This document shows, piece after piece, positions 8,297 to 16,653 of a stretch of 64,000 nt of DNA. Made by a program: the position numbers and the translations under genes. Positions within the stretch are counted from its first letter, which is position 1, and every line of letters begins with the position of its first letter. The DNA is taken from positions 124,001 to 188,000 of the forward strand of contig NZ_JWJH01000019.1 in NCBI RefSeq assembly GCF_000949865.1, read 5' to 3'. The notes beneath the pieces were generated by a model, which was not told the origin of the DNA, did no database searches, and was given only the letters and a program-made list of their open reading frames with translations. This DNA comes from Rhizobium nepotum 39/7 (GTDB lineage: Bacteria > Pseudomonadota > Alphaproteobacteria > Rhizobiales > Rhizobiaceae).

Positions 8297-9146
8297 GGGT
8301 ATTAATCCGGCGCTCCTCGACGGGCGGACGCTGATCCCGGTCGAAGACCCGGCCGATCCGCGCATTGCCGCCTTTCGCGACATTCGCGAGCGCGACCTGA
8401 CCGGCCGGCAGGGCCGCTTCATCGCGGAAGGCACGGTCGTGCTGCGCATGCTGGCCGCCGCGCACAAAACGGGCGGCGCCTTTGCGGCGGAAAGCATCCT
8501 CATCCTCAAAAACCGGCTTTCCGGTGTGGCCGATATCCTTGCTGATTTTCCGCCCGATGTCCCGGTCTATGTGGCGGAAGCACCGGTTCTGGACGGTATC
8601 GTCGGTTTTCACCTGCATCGCGGCATTCTGGCGCTCGGCCGCCGGGTGCGTGACATGACGCTGGACGGATTGACGGACACGCTTCCCGTCTCGTCGCTGG
8701 TGCTGGTAGGCTGCGGCATTTCCAACCACGACAATCTGGGTGCGATGTTCCGCAACGCGGCGGCTTTTTACGCCGATGCGGTGTTTCTGGACGAGACCTC
8801 ATGCGATCCGCTGTATCGCAAGGCGCTCAGGGTGTCCGTCGGTTCGGTTCTGTCGGTTCCCTATCATCGCGGCGGCGGCGCGGTGGAAATGCTGGAGCGG
8901 CTCGCTGCCGCTGGTTTTGCGATCTGGAGCCTTTCGCCCAACGGAACGACCGAGATACGCGACATTCCCCGTTCCGAGCGCATGGCGCTGGTCATCGGCA
9001 CGGAAGGCGAGGGGCTGCCGCAATCGGTGCTGTCTCGGTTCCATACCGCGCGGATTGCGCAGTCGCCGCAGCTGGACAGTTTGAATGCGGGGACGGCTTC
9101 GGGGCTGGCGCTTTATCAGATGGCGGGGGCGATAGGGCGGGTGTAA
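8286..9146 (+). CDS. TrmH/SpoU-family RNA 2'-O-methyltransferase
   Basis: This 286-residue SPOUT methyltransferase modifies ribose 2'-OH of tRNA or rRNA. An N-terminal substrate-binding part (EDPADPRIAAFRDIRERDLT, RFIAEGTVVLRML) precedes the trefoil-knot domain, with LVGCGISNHDNLGAMFRNAA (motif 1), ALVIGTEGEGLP (motif 2) and LNAGTASGLALYQM (motif 3). The exact target is not predictable. The ATG at 8286 overlaps the previous gene by 11 nt. Repeat element B1 follows the stop. Confidence 0.92.
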   Translation: MPSEGINPALLDGRTLIPVEDPADPRIAAFRDIRERDLTGRQGRFIAEGTVVLRMLAAAHKTGGAFAAESILILKNRLSGVADILADFPPDVPVYVAEAPVLDGIVGFHLHRGILALGRRVRDMTLDGLTDTLPVSSLVLVGCGISNHDNLGAMFRNAAAFYADAVFLDETSCDPLYRKALRVSVGSVLSVPYHRGGGAVEMLERLAAAGFAIWSLSPNGTTEIRDIPRSERMALVIGTEGEGLPQSVLSRFHTARIAQSPQLDSLNAGTASGLALYQMAGAIGRV

Positions 9147-9195
9147 ATCTTGCGGCGTTTGTGGGGGAGGGGTTATCCCTTAGCGAATGCCGCTC

Positions 9196-9351
9196 ACCCC
9201 CCTCTGTCCTGCCGGACATCTCCCCCACAAGGAGGGAGATCGACCCGAGGCGGGGTCCCGCCCATCTCGACGTTTGAGAATGAAGTGACGGTAAAGCTTC
9301 TTGCCGATCTCCCTCCTTGTGGGGGAGATGCCCGGCAGGGCAGAGGGGGGT
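9196..9351. repeat. intergenic palindromic repeat, family B, copy B1
   Basis: This 156-bp inverted-repeat element begins ACCCCCCTCTGTCCTGCC and ends GGCAGGGCAGAGGGGGGT. Inner arms (CTCCCCCACAAGG with CCTTGTGGGGGAG) flank a ~65-bp centre. The left arm has TGTCC-TGCC-GGACA, and the right has TGCCC-GGCA-GGGCA. It lies between two convergent genes. Confidence 0.9.
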
Positions 9352-9403
9352 AAACCTCACGCGCAAAGGCGAGGATAAGCTCACCCGCCGAAGACCCGTA
9401 GTA

Positions 9404-10594
9404 TCAACCCTTCCGCTTACCCATCAATTCACTCGCCCGCGTCGCGAGACTATCGCGGCCGGTCGAAGCGGCGGCTTTGGCGAGAATTCCCGGAATCGGC
9501 GATTTGTCGCCCTCCTGCGCAGCGGTGAGTGCGATCATCTGGGCGGCGATGCGGGCGATTTCGCGGCGGATCGGTTCGTCATTGCCGGTGCCGCGCACGT
9601 TCAGCAGGCGTTCGGTGAGCGCCGTTCCCTGATTGCGGATATCCTCGATCTCCTGCGCCAGACCTTCCGGGGGCGGTGTCGCCGGTTCCACGATGGGGGA
9701 GGTGTCTGCCGGAACGACGGGCGCGATTTCGGGGGCCGGGACCGCCTTTTGCGGCGGCGTTACGGTTTTCTCAACGGGCACGGCGGGGTTCGGCAGGCGG
9801 ATGATCATGTCGTTGGCGCGGCCGCCGGTTGCCGCAAGCTGTTCCTTCAGGCGGGCGACCTCCTGATTGCGCAGCGTCAGCATGGTGTCGAGATCGGCGT
9901 TTTTCGCCATGAGACTGGCGAGCTGGTCCTCCAGCCGGGTAACCTTGCGGCTCTCTCGCGCAACCGCTGTCATGGCTTCCTTGTTGCGGGCCGCCACATC
10001 CTGCAATTCGCGGCTTGCCGTCTCGCCTTCCTTGCGGAAACGGGAAGCGCTCTGTTTTGCCTGCTCGGCCTCCAGATCGCGGGTGGCGGCGAGGATTTTC
10101 GAATCATCCAGCTCGCGCGTCAGATTGGTGAGGCGGGCGGTGATTTCCGACATCTGGCCGGCGCGCTCGTTTGCGGCCTTTTCCTGCTCCAGAAGACTTG
10201 CCTGTATCACGCCGGCGCGTTCCTCGCTGGTGTCGAGGGCGGCGCGCAGGTCGCCGATCTCCAGCGTCAGCTCCTCGATTTTCAGCAAAAGGCCACGGTT
10301 TTGTTCGCCGAGGCGGTAGGCATCGCTGGAAGCGGCCTCGTTGGCGAGGCGAAGCGAGGTGTTTTTTTCCCGCTCCGTATCCAGTTCCTGGCGGGCCTTG
10401 GCGTTTTCGGCGGCGTAGAGGGCGCGGGCCATGTCCTTCTGGGCGCGGACTTCCTGCGGGCTGATGGGCATCGTCGCGCGCAGGCGGTTTTCCGTATAGG
10501 CGACGATGCGGCGATGGATCGCGGGCGCGATCAGCAAGGCCAGCAGGGTTGCGGTGAGAAAACCCAATCCGAAAAGAATGGCATATTCAATCAC
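9404..10594 (-). CDS. membrane-anchored coiled-coil protein, function unknown
   Basis: From a GTG at 10594 this encodes ~396 residues. An N-terminal membrane helix (VIEYAILFGLGFLTATLLAL) is followed by a long heptad-rich coiled coil (~50-270, Glu/Arg/Leu/Ala-rich with many ARQELDTEREK-type stretches). A Pro-rich linker and a C-terminal helical region (ALTERLLNVRGTGNDEPIRR) end the protein. The GTG is chosen because GGAG lies 10 nt upstream and the upstream extension lacks any hydrophobic or conserved sequence. It probably organises something at the inner membrane, but no specific function can be supported. Confidence 0.8.
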   Translation of the reverse strand: MIEYAILFGLGFLTATLLALLIAPAIHRRIVAYTENRLRATMPISPQEVRAQKDMARALYAAENAKARQELDTEREKNTSLRLANEAASSDAYRLGEQNRGLLLKIEELTLEIGDLRAALDTSEERAGVIQASLLEQEKAANERAGQMSEITARLTNLTRELDDSKILAATRDLEAEQAKQSASRFRKEGETASRELQDVAARNKEAMTAVARESRKVTRLEDQLASLMAKNADLDTMLTLRNQEVARLKEQLAATGGRANDMIIRLPNPAVPVEKTVTPPQKAVPAPEIAPVVPADTSPIVEPATPPPEGLAQEIEDIRNQGTALTERLLNVRGTGNDEPIRREIARIAAQMIALTAAQEGDKSPIPGILAKAAASTGRDSLATRASELMGKRKG

Positions 10595-10727
10595 GCGAGA
10601 CAGTCTCCGAAACTCAGATACGCGCGCATTCGGAAAGAGGGCGCGAACGCACGTTACGCTATTATTGCAACCGTGGGGAGGGGGCTCCGCCAAGGCGTTG
10701 ATAGAGGGCGACGGGGCTGCCGCTTGT

Positions 10728-10852
10728 TTCTTCTCCCCGCAGGGGAGAAGGTCGCGGCAGCGGGATGAGGGGGCGAGCGTTCCGAAATCCAGAGAGGGTG
10801 CCCCCTCATCCGACCCTTCGGGCCACCTTCTCCCCCACGGGGAGAAGAAACA
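10728..10852. repeat. intergenic palindromic repeat, family A, copy A2
   Basis: The element begins near CCGCTTGTTTCTTCTCCCC and ends GGGGAGAAGAAACATG. Internal segments include GGTCGCGGCAGCGGGATGAG and the inverted TGCCCCCTCATCCGACCC. It shares most of its length with copies at 26932, 34243 and 53729, and lies between the coiled-coil gene and the EipA-like gene. Confidence 0.85.
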
Positions 10853-10898
10853 TGCCGCGACGTCTTGCCCTAGGTCAAATCCCTCAGGTGCCGGTCAA

Positions 10899-11495
10899 TC
10901 AGAAGGGGTTCCAGGTCGGCTGCTGGGTGAGCTTCAGGTAGCCGACATTGATGCCGAGGCGCGCGCCGATGCCGGTGCGGATGGGCGCCAGCGTGACATC
11001 GCTGCTCTTGAGATAGGTCATGCCGACGCCGGCGACGATGAAGGCGGAACCGCTGACGCCGCCATAACGGCGGTAAAGCGCATCGACCGAAGGCAGGTTG
11101 TAGACCAGCATCATGGCGCGGGTGCCCTGGCCACCGTAATCGAGGCCGAGCGACGGACCCTGCCAGAAGACCGGATGCTGGCCGGCATTCTTGGTATAAA
11201 GTGTGCCTTCGCCATAGGTGAGGCCCGCGACGAAAGCGCCGGAGCCTTCCTGACCCAGAATATAACCGTTCGGAAGACCGTATTGCTGGAAGGCGCGTTC
11301 CACCACCTTGGCAAGGCCGCCGGTGGTTTCCCCAAAGAATCCGTGGCCTGCATCCACGACTTCCTGGAAAGAATATTGATCGCTGTTCTGGGCCGAGGCC
11401 GGCGCGACCCACATCAGGAGGCTGGCAAGGAGCGCAAAAATCTTTCCCAGTCCGAGGCGTGCAATGGTGCGGGTTTTCGTAAGGCGCATCGTCAT
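10899..11495 (-). CDS. periplasmic envelope-integrity protein, DUF1134 (EipA-like)
   Basis: This 198-residue exported protein has a Sec signal peptide (KIFALLASLLMWVAPASAQN, cleavage near residue 36). Its DUF1134 domain shows EVVDAGHGFFGETTGGLAKV, the GPSLGLDYGGQGTRAMMLVY core and a C-terminal PTWNPF. The Brucella member EipA is known to be periplasmic and needed for cell-envelope integrity. The start is the ATG at 11495 or the in-frame ATG six bases later; both leave the signal peptide intact. It is divergent from chpT, sharing a 251-bp regulatory region. Confidence 0.85.
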   Translation of the reverse strand: MTMRLTKTRTIARLGLGKIFALLASLLMWVAPASAQNSDQYSFQEVVDAGHGFFGETTGGLAKVVERAFQQYGLPNGYILGQEGSGAFVAGLTYGEGTLYTKNAGQHPVFWQGPSLGLDYGGQGTRAMMLVYNLPSVDALYRRYGGVSGSAFIVAGVGMTYLKSSDVTLAPIRTGIGARLGINVGYLKLTQQPTWNPF

Positions 11496-11660
11496 GTCCG
11501 TCCGTCTGTTCGTTGGTGCATCAGTCCGAAAATCCGGATTCGATTTTCGACAGGACCGATGCGCAGATTCAAAGTGCTGGAACATTCCTTGTCCGTCCGA
11601 ACGGATGCGGGGCGCTCCAGGGTGGCCTGTTAAGGCATTTGGCATTTTGAAACCATCCTA

Positions 11661-11675
11661 TTAACAATCGGTTTA
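11661..11675. promoter_or_regulatory. near-consensus CtrA box upstream of chpT
   Basis: TTAA-CAATCGG-TTTA matches 7 of 8 fixed positions of the CtrA consensus TTAA-N7-TTAA. It lies ~72 bp before the chpT start and in the divergent eipA-like/chpT intergenic region. A further TTAAC half-site follows at 11698. Confidence 0.4.
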
Positions 11676-11746
11676 CCAAATATGGTGTCATTATGGCTTA
11701 ACAATTTCCACACCGTCCGCGCCTCCCTTGCGCAGGAGAGAATTTT

Positions 11747-12394
11747 ATGACGAGCAAACTCAATATCACGCTGTCCGGTCCCGATCTGGCGGCTCTTCTG
11801 TGCAGTCGTGTGTGCCATGACGTGATCTCTCCTGTCGGCGCCATCAATAATGGCCTCGAATTGCTGGACGAGGGCGGCACCGATGACGATGCGATGGATC
11901 TCATCCGTACTTCGGCCCTTAACGCATCCGTGCGGCTGAAGTTCGCACGGCTGGCTTTCGGCGCCTCCGGTTCCGCCGGCGCTTCCATCGATACCGGCGA
12001 GGCCGAAAAGGCCGCCAAGGATTTCGCCGCCGCCGAAAAGAAGGCCGAAGTGAGCTGGAACGGCCCACGCGCCATCGTTGCGAAAAATCGTGTCAAACTT
12101 TTGCTCAACCTCTTTCTCGTCTCCTACAGCGCCATCCCGCGCGGCGGCAATGTGGATGTGGTGCTGGAAAACCCTGAGGGTGACGCCAAGTTCGAAATCA
12201 CCGTCAAGGGAAAGATGATGCGTATTCCGGCGAAATTCGCCGAGATTTACGAAGGCAGGCTGGAAGAGGCGGTCGACGCTCATTCCGTGCAGCCCTATTA
12301 CACGCTGCTCTTGGCGGAAGAGGCCGATATGGCGGTGGAATACAAGGTGCATGAGGATCGCATCGTGTTTACCGCAAAGACGATTGCCGCGTGA
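11747..12394 (+). CDS. chpT: histidine phosphotransferase of the CtrA phosphorelay
   Basis: ChpT passes phosphate from the CckA kinase to CtrA (and CpdR). At 215 residues it has the expected length. The dimerisation/phosphotransfer helix contains the acceptor histidine in CSRVCHDVISPVGAINNGLE (His24, followed by Asp). The C-terminal half is a degenerate ATPase-like fold (NRVKLLLNLFLVSYSAIPRG). ctrA lies 2.4 kb downstream on the other strand and sciP 5 kb away, so the module is physically clustered. A terminator follows at 12422. Confidence 0.93.
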   Translation: MTSKLNITLSGPDLAALLCSRVCHDVISPVGAINNGLELLDEGGTDDDAMDLIRTSALNASVRLKFARLAFGASGSAGASIDTGEAEKAAKDFAAAEKKAEVSWNGPRAIVAKNRVKLLLNLFLVSYSAIPRGGNVDVVLENPEGDAKFEITVKGKMMRIPAKFAEIYEGRLEEAVDAHSVQPYYTLLLAEEADMAVEYKVHEDRIVFTAKTIAA

Positions 12395-12421
12395 TCGTTC
12401 AATTGCAGAGGTGAGTTTTCG

Positions 12422-12459
12422 AAAGGTCGGGCCCGCATCTGTCGGTACGCCGACCTTTT
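12422..12459 (+). terminator. terminator of chpT
   Basis: AAGGTCGG and CCGACCTT form a stem around a ~19-nt loop, followed by TTC, 28 nt after the chpT stop. Confidence 0.65.
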
Positions 12460-12478
12460 CTGTCCGGGGAACAGGTTC

Positions 12479-13006
12479 ATGACACGTCTGACAACCGCTC
12501 GCCTCGTCTTGCGGCCGCACGTCATCACGGATGAAGCGCTTTATCGCGCGTTCTGGGGCGCGGACGTTCACCCCATCGAAGGGGTCAGATCGATTGCTCC
12601 GCTCGACCCTGAACTCGCTTTTGCCCGGCTTTTACGCTTCATCGGCCATTGGTCCGCTTTCGGCTTCGGCCCCTTTGTCGTGGAGGAGGCAAGCACCGGA
12701 CGTATCGTGGGTGAGGTGGGTTTCGCCCATATGCGCCGTGGAAACGGGACCGATTTTGATGGCGTGCCCGAGGCGATGTGGAAAATCGACGCGGAACTGA
12801 CCGGCAAGGGCGTGGCGACGGAAGCGGTGGCGGCGGCAACGGAGTGGTTCGACAGCAGCGGGATTTCGCAGCGCACCGTCTGCATGATCGATCCGCTCAA
12901 CACCCCTTCGCTCGCCATCGCCGCCCGTTTCGGCTTTCGCCCGTTTCGCGACACGACGTTCAGGGACAGCCCGGTCCGGCTTTTCGAGCGGATGGTGGAG
13001 ATTTAG
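12479..13006 (+). CDS. GNAT-family N-acetyltransferase (RimJ/RimL type)
   Basis: This 175-residue acetyltransferase starts LTTARLVLRPHVITDEALYR and has the typical fold: FGFGPFVVEEASTGRIVGEV (strands 2-4), KIDAELTGKGVATEAVAAAT (acetyl-CoA-binding motif A) and IAARFGFRPFRD (motif B). The target amine is unknown. A paralogue lies at 14208-14723. Confidence 0.85.
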   Translation: MTRLTTARLVLRPHVITDEALYRAFWGADVHPIEGVRSIAPLDPELAFARLLRFIGHWSAFGFGPFVVEEASTGRIVGEVGFAHMRRGNGTDFDGVPEAMWKIDAELTGKGVATEAVAAATEWFDSSGISQRTVCMIDPLNTPSLAIAARFGFRPFRDTTFRDSPVRLFERMVEI

Positions 13007-13035
13007 CGCGGCTTGCGGCCGGCCGTCTCGATCGC

Positions 13036-13055
13036 GTTTCAGGACGACCTGAAAC
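13036..13055. promoter_or_regulatory. 20-bp palindrome upstream of the lipase-like gene
   Basis: GTTTCAGG-ACGA-CCTGAAAC is a perfect inverted repeat with a 4-nt centre, 30 bp after the acetyltransferase stop and 70 bp before the next start. There is no T tract, so an operator is at least as likely as a terminator. Confidence 0.35.
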
Positions 13056-13124
13056 CTGTTTGAGGTCTCGGGCGGTGGCGGTTTGAACCAAGGGTTGGTC
13101 CAAGATCAACTCCTGGAGCTTCAC

Positions 13125-14171
13125 ATGCGCTATATTTTTCTGGTCGCAATCGCCATCCTCTCCATCGCTGCGCCCGCAATGGCGGAAACCGCCGTTGGTT
13201 TCAAACAACTTGAATTGCCCGATGATGCCGGGGCGAGAAAGCTGAACCTGTCATTGTGGTATCCGGCTGCGGCGTCCGGGAAAAGCGAGATCGTGGGTGA
13301 AAACGCGGCCTTCTATGGTCTCGAGGTCCAATCTGGTGCGTCGTTTCTGGCCGGTTCCCGCCCCCTCGTGCTGCTGTCTCACGGTTTCGGCGGAAGCTGG
13401 CGCAATCTGAACTGGATTGCCGGAGAGCTTGTGCAGCAGGGTTATGTCGTGGCCGCGCCGGATCACGCCGGCGAATCATTCACTGAAGAGAATGCGGCGG
13501 AGATCGTCCCGTTGTGGGAACGGCCGCGCGATATCAGCAGAACGCTGACGGCGCTGCTCGACAATGACCAGCTCGCCGGCAAAATCGACAGGACGCGCAT
13601 CGCCGTGATTGGCCATTCTCTTGGAGGCTGGACCGCGATGGAGCTGACTGGTGCCCGCTACAGCGCCGATCTCGCTCTAAAAGACTGCAAAACGGAGAAA
13701 GTTTTGCCGCAATGCAAGGCGCCGCGGATGCTGGGCAAGGTCGGAATCGTTAACGAGGGCAAGGCCGATCCACGCCTTTCGATGGATTTGAGCGATGTTC
13801 GCATCCGCGCGGTGGTCGCGCTCGACCTTGGCCCGGCCGCCGGTTTTCTGCCGGAAACGCTAAAACGGGTGGACGTGCCGGTTCTGGTTCTGGCCGCCGG
13901 TGTGGAAACGCCCGAGATTGCCGCCATCAAGGCCGATTCGGAATATATCGCCGGGCATCTGCCAAAGGTGACGACGGTTTATCGGGAAATACCGGATGCC
14001 AGCCACTTCAGCTTCATGCAGATATGCAAGCCAAACGGCAAAAAAATCGTCGAGGAGCTTTCGCCGGGAGAAGGTTTCGTCTGCCGTGATGGCGGCGGCA
14101 GGGACCGCGCAGCCATCCACCGGCAGATCGCGGAGGCGATTGTCGGCTTCCTGAAAGTGGAAATGCATTAA
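13125..14171 (+). CDS. secreted alpha/beta hydrolase (dienelactone-hydrolase/lipase-like)
   Basis: This 348-residue protein has a signal peptide (MRYIFLVAIAILSIAAPAMA, cut after AMA) and is probably periplasmic. The fold shows an oxyanion segment VLLSHGFGGSWRNL and the nucleophile elbow IAVIGHSLGGWTAM (Ser of GHSLGG). The catalytic His is likely in IPDASHFSFMQ. The four cysteines may form disulfides. The ATG at 13125 follows GGAG 9 nt upstream; an in-frame ATG 14 codons earlier would bury the signal peptide. The substrate is unknown. Confidence 0.85.
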   Translation: MRYIFLVAIAILSIAAPAMAETAVGFKQLELPDDAGARKLNLSLWYPAAASGKSEIVGENAAFYGLEVQSGASFLAGSRPLVLLSHGFGGSWRNLNWIAGELVQQGYVVAAPDHAGESFTEENAAEIVPLWERPRDISRTLTALLDNDQLAGKIDRTRIAVIGHSLGGWTAMELTGARYSADLALKDCKTEKVLPQCKAPRMLGKVGIVNEGKADPRLSMDLSDVRIRAVVALDLGPAAGFLPETLKRVDVPVLVLAAGVETPEIAAIKADSEYIAGHLPKVTTVYREIPDASHFSFMQICKPNGKKIVEELSPGEGFVCRDGGGRDRAAIHRQIAEAIVGFLKVEMH

Positions 14172-14183
14172 GATGGGTGTTTG

Positions 14184-14208
14184 AGACGTCGCGCGGCGTC
14201 TTGTTTTT
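14184..14208 (+). terminator. terminator of the hydrolase gene
   Basis: AGACG and CGTCT form a short GC-rich stem followed by TGTTTTT, 13 nt after the stop codon. Confidence 0.55.
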
Positions 14209-14723
14209 CAAACCGCGTTGATCTGATGATACCGATAGGCAAGGTCTTCGGGGTCGGAACGTGGTGCCGATGGGTCGAGAATGCCGCCGAGGCGCTGCGC
14301 AACCGCTGCGGATTTGCTGTTGTGCGGCGAGACATAGCTGACCAGCGTTTGCAGTTTCAGGGTCTCAAACGCCCAGTCGCGCAGTGCAGAAGCGGCTTCC
14401 GCAGCATAACCGCGGCCTTCCTGGCCGTCGTAAAGCAGCCAGCCCAGTTCTTTTTCCGGAAACAGCGGGCCGTGATTGATGCCGACCTGGCCGATACATT
14501 GCCCGGTTTCGCCAAGTTCGATCATCAGCGCGCCGTGGCCGAAAAAGTGCCAGTTGGCCAGATCGTGGCAGAAAACGCCCCAGGTCGAGGGCAGATCGTA
14601 TGGCCCGCCGACGCCGATGGAGCGGGTGGACGCCATGAAATCCCGATAGGCGGGGAAATCCGCCATGACCTGCGGGCGCAAAGTCAGGCGTTCGGTCCTG
14701 AGGGTGGGGATAGAATGATCCAT
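14208..14723 (-). CDS. GNAT-family N-acetyltransferase
   Basis: This 171-residue acetyltransferase of the RimJ/RimL group starts LRTERLTLRPQVMADFPAYR. ECs of the family are represented by IGQVGINHGPLFPEKELGWL, the acetyl-CoA loop GQEGRGYAAEAASALRDWAF, and SYVSPHNSKSAAVAQRLGG. It is convergent with the lipase-like gene, and separated from ctrA upstream by a terminator hairpin. The start ATG at 14723 is preferred over a TTG four codons earlier. Confidence 0.85.
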   Translation of the reverse strand: MDHSIPTLRTERLTLRPQVMADFPAYRDFMASTRSIGVGGPYDLPSTWGVFCHDLANWHFFGHGALMIELGETGQCIGQVGINHGPLFPEKELGWLLYDGQEGRGYAAEAASALRDWAFETLKLQTLVSYVSPHNSKSAAVAQRLGGILDPSAPRSDPEDLAYRYHQINAV

Positions 14724-14750
14724 GGCACTACCCAATCATGAAATCGCAAG

Positions 14751-14780
14751 AAAAAACCCGCTGTCACCAGCGGGTTTTTT
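14751..14780 (-). terminator. terminator of ctrA
   Basis: AAAAAACCCGCTG-TCAC-CAGCGGGTTTTTT is a perfect bidirectional hairpin with A and T runs on the two sides, 26 nt after the ctrA stop. Confidence 0.9.
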
Positions 14781-14805
14781 AAAAACTGCCATACCCTGAA
14801 AAGGA

Positions 14806-15510
14806 TCAGGCGGTTTCGAGAAATTCCGCGGCGGCATCCGGCTCGCGCAGCACATAACCACGACCCCAGACGGTTTCGATGTAATTCGCGCCGCCTGCGG
14901 CGTTTGCGAGCTTCTTGCGCAGCTTGCAGATGAAGACGTCGATGATCTTCAGTTCCGGTTCGTCCATGCCGCCATAAAGGTGGTTCAGGAACATTTCCTT
15001 GGTCAGCGTCGTGCCCTTGCGCAGCGAAAGCAGCTCAAGCATCTGATATTCCTTGCCGGTCAGGTGAACGCGCTGGCCACCCACTTCAACCGTCTTGGCA
15101 TCGAGATTGACGATCAGCTCGCCGGTGGAGATGACCGATTGCGCATGGCCCTTGGAACGGCGGACAATGGCGTGAATGCGGGCAACAAGCTCGTCCTTAT
15201 GGAAGGGCTTTGTCATATAGTCGTCTGCGCCGAAGCCGAGACCGCGAACCTTGTCCTCGATGCCGGCCATGCCGGAGAGGATGAGGATCGGTGTCTTGAC
15301 CTTGGAAAGGCGCAAGGTTCTCAAGACCTCGTAACCCGACATGTCGGGAAGATTGAGGTCGAGAAGAATAATGTCGTAATCGTAGAGCTTACCGAGGTCC
15401 ACGCCTTCCTCACCGAGGTCGGTCGTGTAGACGTTAAAACTTTCCGACTTGAGCATCAGTTCGATGCTCTGCGCTGTCGCGCTGTCGTCTTCAATAAGTA
15501 GAACCCGCAT
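14806..15510 (-). CDS. ctrA: cell-cycle master response regulator CtrA
   Basis: CtrA is an OmpR-type regulator that controls division, flagellar and replication genes in Alphaproteobacteria. The receiver domain has VLLIEDDSA, phospho-acceptor Asp51 in [17 protein letters not shown], and the conserved Lys in [13 protein letters not shown]. The winged-helix DNA-binding domain (~125-225) includes [17 protein letters not shown] and [11 protein letters not shown]. At 234 residues it is full length. The sequence after VLREP is a short variable tail. The upstream region has two GANTC sites and two near-CtrA boxes, consistent with cell-cycle control by CcrM and by CtrA itself. Confidence 0.98.
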   Translation of the reverse strand: MRVLLIEDDSATAQSIELMLKSESFNVYTTDLGEEGVDLGKLYDYDIILLDLNLPDMSGYEVLRTLRLSKVKTPILILSGMAGIEDKVRGLGFGADDYMTKPFHKDELVARIHAIVRRSKGHAQSVISTGELIVNLDAKTVEVGGQRVHLTGKEYQMLELLSLRKGTTLTKEMFLNHLYGGMDEPELKIIDVFICKLRKKLANAAGGANYIETVWGRGYVLREPDAAAEFLETA

Positions 15511-15731
15511 AATTATCCCCTTTGCCGCCCGCAGATTGGTAAATCATTGCCTCGCGCGATGCGGATCCAGACGTTGCCTGATTTGCAGGCTGCCACCAAA
15601 TGGTTAACAAATTCTAATTGCCTTTGGCAAGGTGTATCGAATTTATTAAGCAAAGTAGGCATTTTGCTGTTTTTGCACGTGAATCCACCATCGCCAAAAT
15701 TGAAGCTTAACGTGAGGATATCGCGCTAAGT

Positions 15732-15745
15732 GATTCAATCGACTC
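15732..15745. promoter_or_regulatory. two CcrM (GANTC) methylation sites upstream of ctrA
   Basis: GATTC at 15732-15736 and GACTC at 15741-15745 lie ~225 bp upstream of the ctrA start. In Caulobacter a GANTC site in a ctrA promoter makes it respond to methylation state; the same role here is inferred. Confidence 0.4.
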
Positions 15746-15778
15746 TTACATCGTCTGGCCCGTTTTTTGGACCTGGCA

Positions 15779-15837
15779 TTTACCGACCCTTAAATGATCG
15801 TGTTTATCATTAACGATGCCCGTAAACGAAAGGTTAA
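15779..15837. promoter_or_regulatory. two near-consensus CtrA boxes, ctrA-fliJ intergenic
   Basis: TTTA-CCGACCC-TTAA (15779-15793) and TAAA-CGAAAGG-TTAA (15823-15837) each match 7 of 8 positions of TTAA-N7-TTAA with correct spacing. They lie 30 bp apart, 270-330 bp before ctrA and 150-210 bp before the fliJ-like gene. Confidence 0.4.
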
Positions 15838-15989
15838 CGGCGGCGTTTTTTTATTAACGCCCGGTAACTTTTGGGAATCATTCCGGCACAACGGGTTAAC
15901 CCGGCCGGTTGAACGGGCGGGTTAAACGGGCCGATCAGGGGGCATAGTGCCTTTTTGATCCGGGTCTCGCTATCCATGGAGTATTGCGT

Positions 15990-16340
15990 ATGAAGTCGCG
16001 TGACAGCCTGGTTCGCCTGAAGGAATTTCAGGTCAACGAAAAACGTCGGCAATTGCAGCAGTTGCAGCAGATGATGTCCGAGTTTGAACGGATGGCAAAG
16101 GAACTGGTGCATCAGATCTCTCTTGAGGAGACCAAGTCTGGAATTACCGATCCGACACATTTTGCCTATCCGACCTTCGCCAAGGCCGCGCGTCAGCGGG
16201 CGGACAATCTTCAGGTCTCGATCCGGGAACTGAAGGCCCAGCAGGAGGCCGCGGAGGCTTCTCTGGAAGAGGTGCAGGCCGAATATGAAAAGGCGGCGGC
16301 ACTGGAAAACCGCGACGGAGCGATCCGCGCCCGCGCCTGA
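15990..16340 (+). CDS. fliJ: FliJ-family flagellar export protein
   Basis: This 116-residue protein is almost entirely an alpha-helical coiled coil (LVRLKEFQVNEKRRQLQQLQ, then RQRADNLQVSIRELKAQQEA), as expected for FliJ, the stalk-like activator of the flagellar export ATPase. A gap segment around GITDPTHFAYPTFAKAA separates the two helices. Placement divergent from ctrA fits a flagellar gene under cell-cycle control. The ATG at 15990 has GGAG 9-12 nt upstream. Similarity of coiled coils is weak evidence, so the family call is moderate. Confidence 0.7.
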   Translation: MKSRDSLVRLKEFQVNEKRRQLQQLQQMMSEFERMAKELVHQISLEETKSGITDPTHFAYPTFAKAARQRADNLQVSIRELKAQQEAAEASLEEVQAEYEKAAALENRDGAIRARA

Positions 16341-16436
16341 ATATCGGCGCAAGATCAGATATGATCGTCCTCATTGACGGCTGCCAGTGGATCAGGAGGC
16401 GTCTTTCAATGACGGGATGCCATGTGTTTTTTTGAG

Positions 16437-16462
16437 AGGCCGCCCTTTGTGGCGGCCTTTCA
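16437..16462 (+). terminator. terminator downstream of fliJ-like gene
   Basis: AGGCCGCC-CTTTGT-GGCGGCCT is followed by TTCACTTT on the plus strand, ~97 nt after the fliJ stop. The remainder of 16341-16653 shows no gene; a GGGAGG site near its end serves the DUF1059 gene. Confidence 0.65.
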
Positions 16463-16653
16463 CTTTGGCGAACCGCCAACCTTTTCCAGGCAAGATTTTC
16501 CCCAGAGTGACAAGGGGCCGGGGGCATCCGGGATTTCGATTGTCCGGGGTTGGGGAAAGGCGTAATTTAACGGGGTTCCGACCGAGAGCCGGAGGCTTGT
16601 CCCACGCGCGTTCCGCGCGAACGCGGGTGGGCCAGACGCAGGGAGGAAAACAA

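Larger units (their letters stand above)
15511..15989. other. 479-bp divergent regulatory region between ctrA and fliJ-like gene
   Basis: No gene is seen. The stretch is AT-richer than its surroundings and carries six TTAAC words (15604, 15707, 15810, 15834, 15854, 15896), two 7/8 matches to TTAA-N7-TTAA, and two GANTC sites. A perfect TTAA-N7-TTAA is absent. Confidence 0.6.

Noticed and set aside
9190-9360. CRISPR-like array in the repeated GC-rich intergenic sequences
   Set aside because: The repeats are inverted pairs scattered over the window, not direct repeats with regular spacers.
9317-10768. 483-residue plus-strand frame opposite the coiled-coil gene
   Set aside because: Its first residues derive from repeat B1 and the rest is antisense Gly/Ala/Arg-rich sequence.
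15511-15989. A perfect TTAA-N7-TTAA CtrA box before ctrA
   Set aside because: I checked every TTAA in the spacer at +11 and -11; only 7-of-8 matches exist.
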